Assembly (NCBI RefSeq): GCF_009688965.1
Contig: NZ_AP021875.1
Span: forward strand, 496,001 to 560,000
Reading direction: 5' to 3'
DNA length: 64,000 bases
Source of the DNA: Desulfosarcina widdelii
Lineage (GTDB): Bacteria; Desulfobacterota; Desulfobacteria; Desulfobacterales; Desulfosarcinaceae
In this document: positions 9,268-17,359 of the stretch, piece after piece
How positions within the stretch are numbered: position 1 is the first letter of the stretch
How the letters are laid out: every line of letters begins with the position of its first letter
Position numbers and translations under genes: made by a program
Notes under the pieces: model-generated
Seen by the model: only the letters and a program-made list of their open reading frames with translations
The model's database searches: none
Told to the model about the DNA's origin: nothing

Positions 9268-10314
9268 ATGAAAAAAATATTAATCCCGGTGGTACCGCTC
9301 TTGGTTATCGTGGGCGCCGGCCTGTTGCTATGCCGGGGAGGCAAGAACATTGCTATGACCATAGGCGATCAAAAATATCAGCTCTGCGGTTCAAGGGAAA
9401 GCGGAAAACAGGAACTCACCCTGCTGGGCAATATCGATATCCGCCAGGTTTCACTGGCTTTTGAGGAAGATGGACGGGTAGATGCCATGCCCGTGCAGGA
9501 AGGAGATTCGGTGCAGGCCGGCCAACTGGTCGCAACCCTTGATACCCAGACGCTTTCCATTCAGGCGCAGCAGGCACGGGCAAGGCTGGAGGCACAGCGA
9601 CAGACCGTTCTGGAATTACAAGCCGGATCGCGTCCCCAGGAAATTGCACAGGGAAAGGCACGACTTGCCTCTGCACGGGCGGAGGCGGCCTATGCCCACG
9701 ATGACCTGCTCAGACTGGAGGGTATTTCCAAAAACACCGGCGGACGAGGCGTCAGCAGACAGGAACTTGCCAAAGCAAGAAGTAATGACCGTGCAGCACG
9801 AGCCAAAGTTGAGGAGATGCAGGAAAACCTGACGCTTTTAGAACTGGGAGCCCGTGTAGAGGAGCGTGAGCGTGCCAAAGCCAGGCTGAAGGAAATACAG
9901 GCCGATCTTGACCTGATTCTGCATCGGATTGAACTGGGCGTGCTCAAGGCACCGGTTGATGCGATTGTCCGCGCCCGCCTGCTTGAGCCGGGCGACATGG
10001 CCTCTTCCCAGAAGCCGGTGTACACCCTGGCATTAACGGATCCCAAATGGGTGCGGGTCTATGCCGGGGAAAAGGATCTTGGCCGGATAATGCCGGGAAT
10101 GGGTGCCAGTGTTTTCACTGACAGCCGTCCGGGCATTCCGGTGGAGGGACAGGTCGGCTATATATCCTCGGTGGCGGAATTTACACCAAAACCCGTACAG
10201 ACCGAGGAACTACGAACCAGCCTTCTCTATGAGGTGCGGGTCTTTGTCAAGGACCCGGAAAATATCCTGCGCATGGGACAACCTGTGACGGTAAAGCTGC
10301 ATACCAATGAATGA
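9268..10314 (+). CDS. HlyD/YbhG-like periplasmic adaptor of an ABC exporter
   Basis: This 348-residue protein has one N-terminal membrane helix, a biotinyl-lipoyl half ('DGRVDAMPVQEGDSVQAGQLVATLD'-like region, residues about 70-93), a long coiled-coil hairpin rich in Ala, Glu and Arg (about 100-215), and the second lipoyl half with a beta-barrel ('LKAPVDAIVRARLLEPGD'). This architecture is the YbhG/HlyD type. The gene is first in the exporter operon and overlaps the ATPase gene by 8 bp, so translation is probably coupled. It should link the ABC permeases to the outer-membrane channel encoded last in the operon. Confidence 0.88.
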   Translation: MKKILIPVVPLLVIVGAGLLLCRGGKNIAMTIGDQKYQLCGSRESGKQELTLLGNIDIRQVSLAFEEDGRVDAMPVQEGDSVQAGQLVATLDTQTLSIQAQQARARLEAQRQTVLELQAGSRPQEIAQGKARLASARAEAAYAHDDLLRLEGISKNTGGRGVSRQELAKARSNDRAARAKVEEMQENLTLLELGARVEERERAKARLKEIQADLDLILHRIELGVLKAPVDAIVRARLLEPGDMASSQKPVYTLALTDPKWVRVYAGEKDLGRIMPGMGASVFTDSRPGIPVEGQVGYISSVAEFTPKPVQTEELRTSLLYEVRVFVKDPENILRMGQPVTVKLHTNE

Positions 10315-12097
10315 TCAGATTGTTGACACTGCAAAAGACGTCATTGTTGCCAGCGATCTGGTCAAAACCTTTCCAGGCCGCAGGCCGCTGACAGCGGTTG
10401 ATTCCATCAGCTTGAGCGTCCATACCGGGAAGCTGACCGCCCTGGTCGGCCCTGACGGTGCCGGTAAGACTACCGTGATCCGCATGGTTGCCGGGCTACT
10501 GGCCCCTTCATCCGGCAGTCTTTCAGTGCTTGGCATTGATGTGGTTGAAAAGCCCCAGGAGGTGCAGGATCGAATCAGCTATATGCCCCAGCGATTCGGC
10601 CTGTATGAAGATTTAAGCGTCATGGAGAACATGACGCTTTATGCCGACCTGCACGGAGTGCCGGAGGCCTATCGCCGCAGCAATTTCAAACGCCTGTTGG
10701 CGATGACGGACATGGATCGTTTCACCGCGCGACCGGCGGGCAAACTCTCCGGCGGAATGAAGCAGAAGCTCGGCCTTGCCTGCACACTGGTCCGCTCGCC
10801 GGAGCTGCTGCTGCTGGATGAGCCCAGTGTCGGGGTGGACCCGCTCTCCCGCAGGGATCTGTGGCGGATCATTGAACAGCTGGTCGCGGAAGACAGTTTA
10901 AGCGTGCTGGTCAGCACCTCCTACTTGGATGAGGCGGAACGCTGCGACCAGGTCTTGATCATGCATGAAGGCAGGATACTTGCCCAAGGCCACCCGGAAA
11001 AGCTGCGAAAACGGGCCGAAGGCTATGCCTGTTCCGTCCAGCCGCCGCAAGGAATGCGGGCACGGGATGTTCAGGCCCGCCTGCTTGAGGACAGCGAGCA
11101 TATTGCCGATGCCGTGCCCAGGGGGGATGCGGTGCGTTTTATACGAATGCCGGGGGCAGACCAAAACCGTTTCGACCTGCCCGGCGGTGCGGCAGTCATG
11201 TCACGAAAGGCAGAGCTGGAGGATGCTTTCATGCTTATCCTGCGAAAGACGCAGCAGGAAAAAGCGCCGCTGGCAGAGGCCTCTGTACAGCAGGGCAGCA
11301 CCTCGGCTCTTGCAGCTCAGGCCTCAAGGAATGAGCCGGTGATCATGGTACGGGATCTGGTACGAAAATTCGGAGACTTTACCGCCGTGGACAGCACCAA
11401 CTTTTCGGTTCAGCATGGCGAGATCTTCGGTCTGCTCGGCCCCAACGGGGCGGGCAAAACCACCACCTTCCGCATGCTCTGCGGGCTTTTGCCTGCCACC
11501 AGCGGCTATCTGGAAGTGGCCGGTGTGAACCTGCGCACTGCCAGGGCAAAGGCACGCGGCCGTATCGGCTATGTTTCTCAGAAATTTGCCCTCTACGGCA
11601 ACTTGAGTGTCCGCGACAACTTGGAGTTCTTCGGCGGTGCTTACGGCCTCTACGGCAAAAGACTGCAGCAACGGATTGCAGTTTCCCTGGAACAGTTCAG
11701 TCTTGATGGGCACGCTCAAAGCGGCGAACTGCCTGGCGGCTACAAACAGCGACTGGCCATGGCGTCAGCACTTCTGCATGAACCGGAAATCCTTTTTCTT
11801 GATGAACCGACCAGCGGCATTGATCCCCTGGCGCGCCGGTCTTTCTGGTACACCATTGGCGGGCTTGCCGACCATGGCACCACTATTATCGTAACAACCC
11901 ATTTCATGGAAGAAGCCGAGTATTGCGATCGCATCGTTATTCAGGATGCGGGAAAAACAGTGGCACTGGGAACTCCGGCAGAGGTTCGTGCCCAGGCGGG
12001 CGAGGGGTCTAATCAGGATATGAACAGCGCCTTTATTTCCATCGTCGAGGCAAAACGCAGCGCAGCAGCCGCCCAACCTGCAGGGGGTGCGGCATGA
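10307..12097 (+). CDS. ABC exporter ATPase with two nucleotide-binding domains (YbhF-like)
   Basis: A single 596-residue chain carries two ABC ATPase domains. Domain 1 has Walker A 'GPDGAGKTT' (about 48-56), signature 'LSGGMKQKL' and Walker B 'LLLLDEPSVGVDP'. Domain 2 has 'GPNGAGKTT' (about 378-386), signature 'LPGGYKQRL' and 'ILFLDEPTSGIDP'. The second signature has Pro in place of Ser, which often weakens that site in related transporters. The fused layout is that of YbhF. The gene overlaps both neighbours and would power the two ABC-2 permeases that follow. Confidence 0.92.
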   Translation: MNDQIVDTAKDVIVASDLVKTFPGRRPLTAVDSISLSVHTGKLTALVGPDGAGKTTVIRMVAGLLAPSSGSLSVLGIDVVEKPQEVQDRISYMPQRFGLYEDLSVMENMTLYADLHGVPEAYRRSNFKRLLAMTDMDRFTARPAGKLSGGMKQKLGLACTLVRSPELLLLDEPSVGVDPLSRRDLWRIIEQLVAEDSLSVLVSTSYLDEAERCDQVLIMHEGRILAQGHPEKLRKRAEGYACSVQPPQGMRARDVQARLLEDSEHIADAVPRGDAVRFIRMPGADQNRFDLPGGAAVMSRKAELEDAFMLILRKTQQEKAPLAEASVQQGSTSALAAQASRNEPVIMVRDLVRKFGDFTAVDSTNFSVQHGEIFGLLGPNGAGKTTTFRMLCGLLPATSGYLEVAGVNLRTARAKARGRIGYVSQKFALYGNLSVRDNLEFFGGAYGLYGKRLQQRIAVSLEQFSLDGHAQSGELPGGYKQRLAMASALLHEPEILFLDEPTSGIDPLARRSFWYTIGGLADHGTTIIVTTHFMEEAEYCDRIVIQDAGKTVALGTPAEVRAQAGEGSNQDMNSAFISIVEAKRSAAAAQPAGGAA

Positions 12098-13224
12098 ACA
12101 GTTCCGGCCGCAGAAGAAGAATGCAAGCGCTTGTTCGCAAGGAAACCAGGCAGCTGTTGCGTGACCGCTCCAATCTGGCCGTTGGCCTGATTCTGCCTGT
12201 GGTGCTGATTTTGCTGTTCGGCTTTGGCCTTTCATTTGATTTGATAGGCGTCAAAATGGCCGTGGTACAGGAAGATCATTCGCCCCAGGCCTGTAGTTTT
12301 GTCAATGAATTCAATGGGAATCTGTATCTCCAGCCAGCACTGTATCCCTCCATGCAGGCGGCGGAACAGGCCATGCTGGCAAGTTCTGTGGAGGCCATCC
12401 TGCGGATTCCCCCTGACTTCTCCCAAAAACTTGCCCAAAACAGGGCGGAGGCACAACTGCTAGTCAACGGCGTGCTCACCACCAATGCCAATTCCATTGA
12501 GAGCTATGTCAACGGAATCGTCGGCAAATACTTCCTCAAGCAGCATGACCTCAGTCCGGTCAACGGCGAGGGAACCGGATCGGTGAACATTGTTCAGCGC
12601 ATGTGGTTCAATGAACCGGCCATCAGTACCTGGTATCTGGTGCCCGGACTGATTGTGCTGGTACTGACCCTGATCGGCGCCTTTCTCACCAGCCTGCTCA
12701 TTGTCCGTGAGCGGGAGCGGGGCACCCTTGAGGCACTTTATGTTACCCCGGCCAGATCCCTTGAGCTGGTGGTGGCCAAGCTGATCCCCTATCTTGTGAT
12801 CGGCCTGATTGACCTGATGCTCTGCCTGCTCGCGGCTAGCCTGATTTTTGACGTGCCCATGCGGGGCTCTCTCGTGGTTATTGTAATCGCCTCCACCCTC
12901 TACCTGGTTGTGTCACTATCCATGGGGCTTCTTATCTCCGGGCGTGCCGCAAGCCAGTTCCAGGCCAGCCAGATCGCGCTGTTGACGAGCTTCATGCCAG
13001 CCATGATGCTCTCCGGATTTGTCTATGATCTGAGTAACGTCCCGGCCATTGTGCAAACCATCAGTCAGTTTCTTCCGGCCACCCATTTCATGCCCATGGT
13101 CAAGACGCTCTTTCTGGTGGGCAATGACTGGTCAATGGTTATAAAGGAGTGCTCCATCTTATGTCTCTACGCCCTGTTTTTTATCAATGCCGCGCGCATG
13201 TCCCTGCGAAAAAGGATCGAGTAG
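12094..13224 (+). CDS. ABC-2 type permease (YbhS-like)
   Basis: This 376-residue protein has an N-terminal membrane helix (about residues 25-48), an extracytoplasmic domain of about 130 residues, and five C-terminal membrane helices. The ABC-2 stretch 'VRERERGTLEALYVTP' is visible at the cytoplasmic coupling loop. The start overlaps the ATPase stop by 4 bp (ATGA). It is one half of the heterodimeric permease with the following gene, inferred from the paired arrangement in ybhS/ybhR. Confidence 0.9.
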   Translation: MNSSGRRRRMQALVRKETRQLLRDRSNLAVGLILPVVLILLFGFGLSFDLIGVKMAVVQEDHSPQACSFVNEFNGNLYLQPALYPSMQAAEQAMLASSVEAILRIPPDFSQKLAQNRAEAQLLVNGVLTTNANSIESYVNGIVGKYFLKQHDLSPVNGEGTGSVNIVQRMWFNEPAISTWYLVPGLIVLVLTLIGAFLTSLLIVRERERGTLEALYVTPARSLELVVAKLIPYLVIGLIDLMLCLLAASLIFDVPMRGSLVVIVIASTLYLVVSLSMGLLISGRAASQFQASQIALLTSFMPAMMLSGFVYDLSNVPAIVQTISQFLPATHFMPMVKTLFLVGNDWSMVIKECSILCLYALFFINAARMSLRKRIE

Positions 13225-13228
13225 AACA

Positions 13229-14344
13229 ATGAATGCAATAATTCAAACCCTGCGCGGTATTCTGTTTCTCCTGCGCAAGGAATTTCTGGTGATTCTCAAG
13301 GACCCCGCCAACAGGATCATCCTCTTTGCACCGGCCCTGATCCAGTCCCTGCTGTTCGGTTATGCCGCCACCTATGACCTGAACCATGTGGACTATGCCC
13401 TGCTGAACCAGAGCAGGGGACAGGCAGCACGGGATTTGATCGCACGCCTCGACGGCACCGGTATCTTTAATAGGGTGGCGACCCTGAACTCCTCCGGGCA
13501 GATTGCACAATGCATCACCGGGGGCGATGCCCAGATTGTGCTGTATATCCCGTCGAATTTTGATCAGCAGCTTACGGCCGGGCATCAGGCGGATCTGCAG
13601 CTCATTCTCGATGGCCGAAATTCAACCACCGCAGGTGCGGCTGCTGCCTATGTCGGCGCGGTGGTCTCTGGCTTTAATCTGGAGCACTCCGGAAAGGCTC
13701 CGGCCATCAGCATTCGCCCGCGTTCCTGGTTCAATCCCAATCTGGAGTCTCGCTGGGGAACCATGCCCGCGCTGATTGCCGCCCTGAGCATGATGCAGAC
13801 CCTGCTGCTCTCAGCCCTGTCCGTTGCCCGTGAGCGGGAACAGGTCACCTTTGACCAACTGCTGGTTACACCGCTGACGCCCATGCAGGTTCTTGTCGGC
13901 AAGGCGGTGCCGGCGATCTGTGTGGGGCTGATACAGTCCACCATCATTTTCATGATTATCCTGTTCTGGTTCAGGGTGCCCATGAACGGCTCAGTGGGTG
14001 TGCTCTATCTGGGGCTGCTCTGCTTTAATATCGCTGCGGTGGGGATCGGCCTGTCGATCTCCGCACTGTCGGTCAATATGCAGCAGGCCATGCTCTATAC
14101 CTTTTTGCTGATCATGCCGCTCATGCTGCTCTCCGGCCTGATGACGCCGGTCGAGGGGATGCCGCCCGTCCTTGAAGTCGCGACCTGGGCCAATCCCCTG
14201 CGCTTTGCCATTGATCTGGTTCGGCGGGTATATCTTGAAGGTGCAGGCTTACGAGAAGTGGCCGTCAACTTCATTCCCATGACCATCATGGCCATGATTA
14301 CCCTGCCGCTTGCAGCCTGGCTGTTCAGAAACCGGCTCTATTAA
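13229..14344 (+). CDS. ABC-2 type permease (YbhR-like)
   Basis: This 371-residue second permease has the same layout as its neighbour: one N-terminal helix, an extracytoplasmic domain and five C-terminal helices, with the coupling motif 'REREQVTFDQLLVTPL'. The frame is open further upstream, but the ATG at 13229 starts just after the preceding stop, with AAGGA upstream, and gives the expected N-terminus. The closely spaced pair implies a heterodimeric membrane channel. Confidence 0.9.
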   Translation: MNAIIQTLRGILFLLRKEFLVILKDPANRIILFAPALIQSLLFGYAATYDLNHVDYALLNQSRGQAARDLIARLDGTGIFNRVATLNSSGQIAQCITGGDAQIVLYIPSNFDQQLTAGHQADLQLILDGRNSTTAGAAAAYVGAVVSGFNLEHSGKAPAISIRPRSWFNPNLESRWGTMPALIAALSMMQTLLLSALSVAREREQVTFDQLLVTPLTPMQVLVGKAVPAICVGLIQSTIIFMIILFWFRVPMNGSVGVLYLGLLCFNIAAVGIGLSISALSVNMQQAMLYTFLLIMPLMLLSGLMTPVEGMPPVLEVATWANPLRFAIDLVRRVYLEGAGLREVAVNFIPMTIMAMITLPLAAWLFRNRLY

Positions 14345-14355
14345 CGGAGATGGAT

Positions 14356-15846
14356 ATGTCATATCTGGTTAACATTGTATTGTTCCCTGTTCTGCTGTTT
14401 GTTTCCTTGGGCGGATGCGCCCTTGGTCCTGATTATACGCGCCCCGATGTGGAGGCACCGGACAGCTGGGGCGCCTGGCACAGCGGCGATGACGCACTGC
14501 ACGCGGAAATTGATTCCGGCCCCCTGCAGACCGAATGGTGGAAAGACTATCATGACCCGGTGCTTGACGATCTGGTTGCGCGGGCACTCTGCGCAAGCCC
14601 GGATATCGAAACTGCAGCGCTGCGTTTTGTCCAGGCCCGGATTCAGACGCAGGTCACCTCCAGCCGACAGCTTCCTGAGCTTAAAGCCACGGGATCGGCA
14701 ACGTACAACCGGCTGAGCGAACATGGCACTTCTACCCGTCTCTATGATGAGATCGGCGATAATATTGGGTTTGACAAGGATATAGTGGTCGATATCCTGA
14801 GTGATCCTTTTGCCTGGTATCAGGCAGGACTTGATTTTTCCTGGGAAATCGATTTCTGGGGCCATGTGGCGAGAAACGTTGAAGCGGCCGAGGCCGGAGC
14901 GGCTGAACAGGCGGCCATGCTGGATGTGGCCCGCTTAAGTGTTATCAGTGATCTGGTAAACGCATACTGGAGCCTGCGAAGTGTTCAGCGGCAAATTCAG
15001 TTGAGCCGTGAGGATATCCAGGTTGTTGAAGAACGCCTGGCCATACAGAAGGCGCAGGCAAGCGGAGGACTGATCAATCACAGCGAGATAGCGGACCAAA
15101 AAGCCGGACTGGCTGCCATTCAGGCGGGGCTTCCGGCTTTGCAGGCCGGGGAAAGCAGGTATATGAACCGGATTCTGCTGCTTGTCGGCGAACATCCCGG
15201 TGCGCTGCAAAATCTGTTAAAGACACGGATTCGGGTATCGGATAAGGTTCAGGAAGACAATTTGCCGGAGCTGAACATGGGCCTCCCCTCAACCGTTGCC
15301 CTTCGGCGCCCGGACGTACGGGCTGCCGAGGCCAGGCTGCATCAGGCCACCGCAAAAATTGGCGTTGCCCGGGCGGAGCTGTATCCCGGCATCACCCTTG
15401 GTGCGTCACTGGGGCTTGATTCCTATCAGGAAAAGGATTTTGTTGACTGGGGCAGCCGTGTCTGGTCCATTGGCCCCAGCCTGTCCCTACCGCTTTTTAA
15501 CCATGGCCGGTTGAAGAATACGGTTTTGCTGAGGGAAAAGGCACAGCAGGAGGCGGCCATTGCCTTCCATCAGACCGTACTCAGCGCCTGGCATGAAATC
15601 GATGACGGCTTAAGCCGATATGAGGCCGCCCGGCAGACGTTCATCAAACAGCAAAAGCGCATGAACAATGCCCGGGAGGCCCACACACTCCTGAATGCCC
15701 GCTTCCAGGGCGGAAACGGCAGCTATCTATCGGTTCTTGACGGCAGACGAAATGTACTGCGCGCAGAGCGCGATCTGGCAGAATGCAGGGAAAGCCTGTG
15801 TACCGCCTTTGCTGCGGTGAATGTGGCCATCGGGAATGTACCGTAA
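14356..15846 (+). CDS. Outer-membrane channel lipoprotein (NodT/OprM family) of the ABC exporter
   Basis: This is a TolC-like outer-membrane factor. The lipoprotein signal ends in 'SLGGC' (Cys21), followed by 'LGPDYTRPDVEAP'; the internal hallmarks 'SWEIDFWGHVARNVEAAE' and 'LRRPDVRAAEARL' are present. Two in-frame ATGs exist at 14350 and 14356; I prefer the second because GGAG at 14346-14349 is 6 bp from it but directly abuts the first. Its presence in the operon gives the ABC exporter its own exit channel, unlike E. coli ybhGFSR, which relies on a channel encoded elsewhere. Confidence 0.9.
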   Translation: MSYLVNIVLFPVLLFVSLGGCALGPDYTRPDVEAPDSWGAWHSGDDALHAEIDSGPLQTEWWKDYHDPVLDDLVARALCASPDIETAALRFVQARIQTQVTSSRQLPELKATGSATYNRLSEHGTSTRLYDEIGDNIGFDKDIVVDILSDPFAWYQAGLDFSWEIDFWGHVARNVEAAEAGAAEQAAMLDVARLSVISDLVNAYWSLRSVQRQIQLSREDIQVVEERLAIQKAQASGGLINHSEIADQKAGLAAIQAGLPALQAGESRYMNRILLLVGEHPGALQNLLKTRIRVSDKVQEDNLPELNMGLPSTVALRRPDVRAAEARLHQATAKIGVARAELYPGITLGASLGLDSYQEKDFVDWGSRVWSIGPSLSLPLFNHGRLKNTVLLREKAQQEAAIAFHQTVLSAWHEIDDGLSRYEAARQTFIKQQKRMNNAREAHTLLNARFQGGNGSYLSVLDGRRNVLRAERDLAECRESLCTAFAAVNVAIGNVP

Positions 15847-16297
15847 GTTGATTCATTACAATTTGGGTTGGTGGCGGCCCAGTTCGCCGTGAGGCTCGAA
15901 CGGCTTTCTCCACTGACAGTGGCGGTCATCGCCCGACGCTTTTGGTGCAATTACATCGATGGTTAAAAGAATCGCCGGTCGTTGGTGAGGTCAGTGAAAT
16001 AGGGTTCGATTGCGTTTCCTAAGCATATCTATATCAACACATGAACCATATTCTATAGACCTGACCATTGCCTTATGTTATGAGCCTAAATCTGTGGTAA
16101 TCCTGTCATTTTGACACCGCCTCAATTTTCTCCTTCCTTTAGTCAAAGATTACCCCAAATTTGCCTTTCCTCACCCCTAATAACTCCCGATAGTCAAAAT
16201 ATTTAGTGTTTACAATGTGTTAATCTATTTACAGCCAACTTAAAAATTAGTAAAATATATAATAAAACAGATAGTTACACAACTATTGGTGTGTAAA
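15847..16297. other. Intergenic region, no gene recognised
   Basis: About 450 bp between the exporter operon and an unknown gene. The first 120 bp retains the GC-rich character of the exporter and the rest becomes AT-rich towards the next gene, so the left edge of the accessory island probably lies here. I see no convincing ORF, tRNA or attachment-site repeat. Confidence 0.4.
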
Positions 16298-17248
16298 ATG
16301 AATACGAATGATGCATTTTGGAAACGATTTGAACTGGATCTTCAAGAAATCAAGTTGGCTTATCTAAATTGGGCCGTCGGTTTTGCAATAGAACCGAAGC
16401 CTGAATATCGGCATTTGTTTAGATGGGACCATCAAGAATGTTTCTGTCCTATCAATAGTCGGTATGGCCGTGCTTTCACCATTAGCCCTTTTGGTTCTGG
16501 TGTCAGAGGAGTACCGAGACCAAAGTATCAAGGCATTCCCCGTGGATTAGATGAAACTGACATAGCGCTTATAGCTCGATTGACAGATAACACCAGAAGC
16601 ATTCGATCTGCAATTGCGAGTGCACTGGAAACGGGACAACTCGACGATGCACGGCAAATGGCACTCAATTTTTACTGGCTCAAACTTGGTGCTCATGAGC
16701 TTATGTTTGACCGGACCCAGCTTGAATACGACGAGTACGGAAAGGTTCGAAAAGGTCGTTGGGGCCTTGATGAATCTGAAAAATGGCGAACGCTAAACGG
16801 CATCCGAAATCGCATCGTGAATGTTACACGGTATGGAGAACTTCTGGAAGACGAATATGTTTCTAACCTGAATCGCAAACTGCCAGGATTTAGCCGAAAC
16901 TCTCAGAGCACATTCCTATCCTCTGCATTTAGCTGGAACCGATACGGAATGTGTGCATTCGATTGCGGTCCTGTTCTTTGGAGCAAGAAAGGCTTTGTCA
17001 ATTTCAGCAAGGTCAAAGAACGGATGAATCAAATAGGGTGGCCCTACTACGGTTGCCCGAGTCAGGTCCTGCGCCCGCTATACACAATTGCCTTGAATTA
17101 CCGAAGGCCCCCTATTCGCCGACGCGGTGATCCCGACGAAGGCTACAGCCTGAAATCGCTGCGGAGCAGAGCTTGTCGGATTTACGAGATCATCGATAAC
17201 ACCCTCGAAACCATCGACAAAGAAAGGAGGCTCATCAAAACCTACTGA
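16298..17248 (+). CDS. Hypothetical protein, unknown family
   Basis: This 316-residue protein is not recognised. It is rich in aromatic and charged residues, has no signal peptide or membrane helix, and ends in a basic segment ('KERRLIKTY'). A central stretch contains 'RIVNVTRYGELLEDEYVSNLNRK'-like alternating charged helix, suggesting a soluble, folded protein. The frame stays open 12 bp further upstream to a TTG, but the ATG at 16298 looks more natural; neither has a good Shine-Dalgarno sequence. It stands alone just before an inverted repeat and a group II intron at the start of the mobile-gene region. Confidence 0.6.
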   Translation: MNTNDAFWKRFELDLQEIKLAYLNWAVGFAIEPKPEYRHLFRWDHQECFCPINSRYGRAFTISPFGSGVRGVPRPKYQGIPRGLDETDIALIARLTDNTRSIRSAIASALETGQLDDARQMALNFYWLKLGAHELMFDRTQLEYDEYGKVRKGRWGLDESEKWRTLNGIRNRIVNVTRYGELLEDEYVSNLNRKLPGFSRNSQSTFLSSAFSWNRYGMCAFDCGPVLWSKKGFVNFSKVKERMNQIGWPYYGCPSQVLRPLYTIALNYRRPPIRRRGDPDEGYSLKSLRSRACRIYEIIDNTLETIDKERRLIKTY

Positions 17249-17328
17249 TACAAACGACATACTGAATCGAAAACCCCTGGACTCAACTCACGAACACGGT
17301 CGCAGCTCCTGGGGTTTTCAGCGTTATC

Positions 17329-17349
17329 GCGCCGAGCAAAGCTCGGCGC
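17329..17349. terminator. Perfect 9-bp stem-loop immediately upstream of the group II intron
   Basis: GCGCCGAGC and GCTCGGCGC are separated by AAA. A second, looser dyad (GAAAACCCC at 17269 and GGGGTTTTC at 17311) lies just before it. The hairpin resembles a Rho-independent terminator stem for the preceding gene but has no T-run after it. The intron begins about 10 bp downstream, so an original T-rich tail could have been split off. Some bacterial group II introns (class C) target such stems. Confidence 0.6.
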
Positions 17350-17359
17350 ATCTTGCAGG

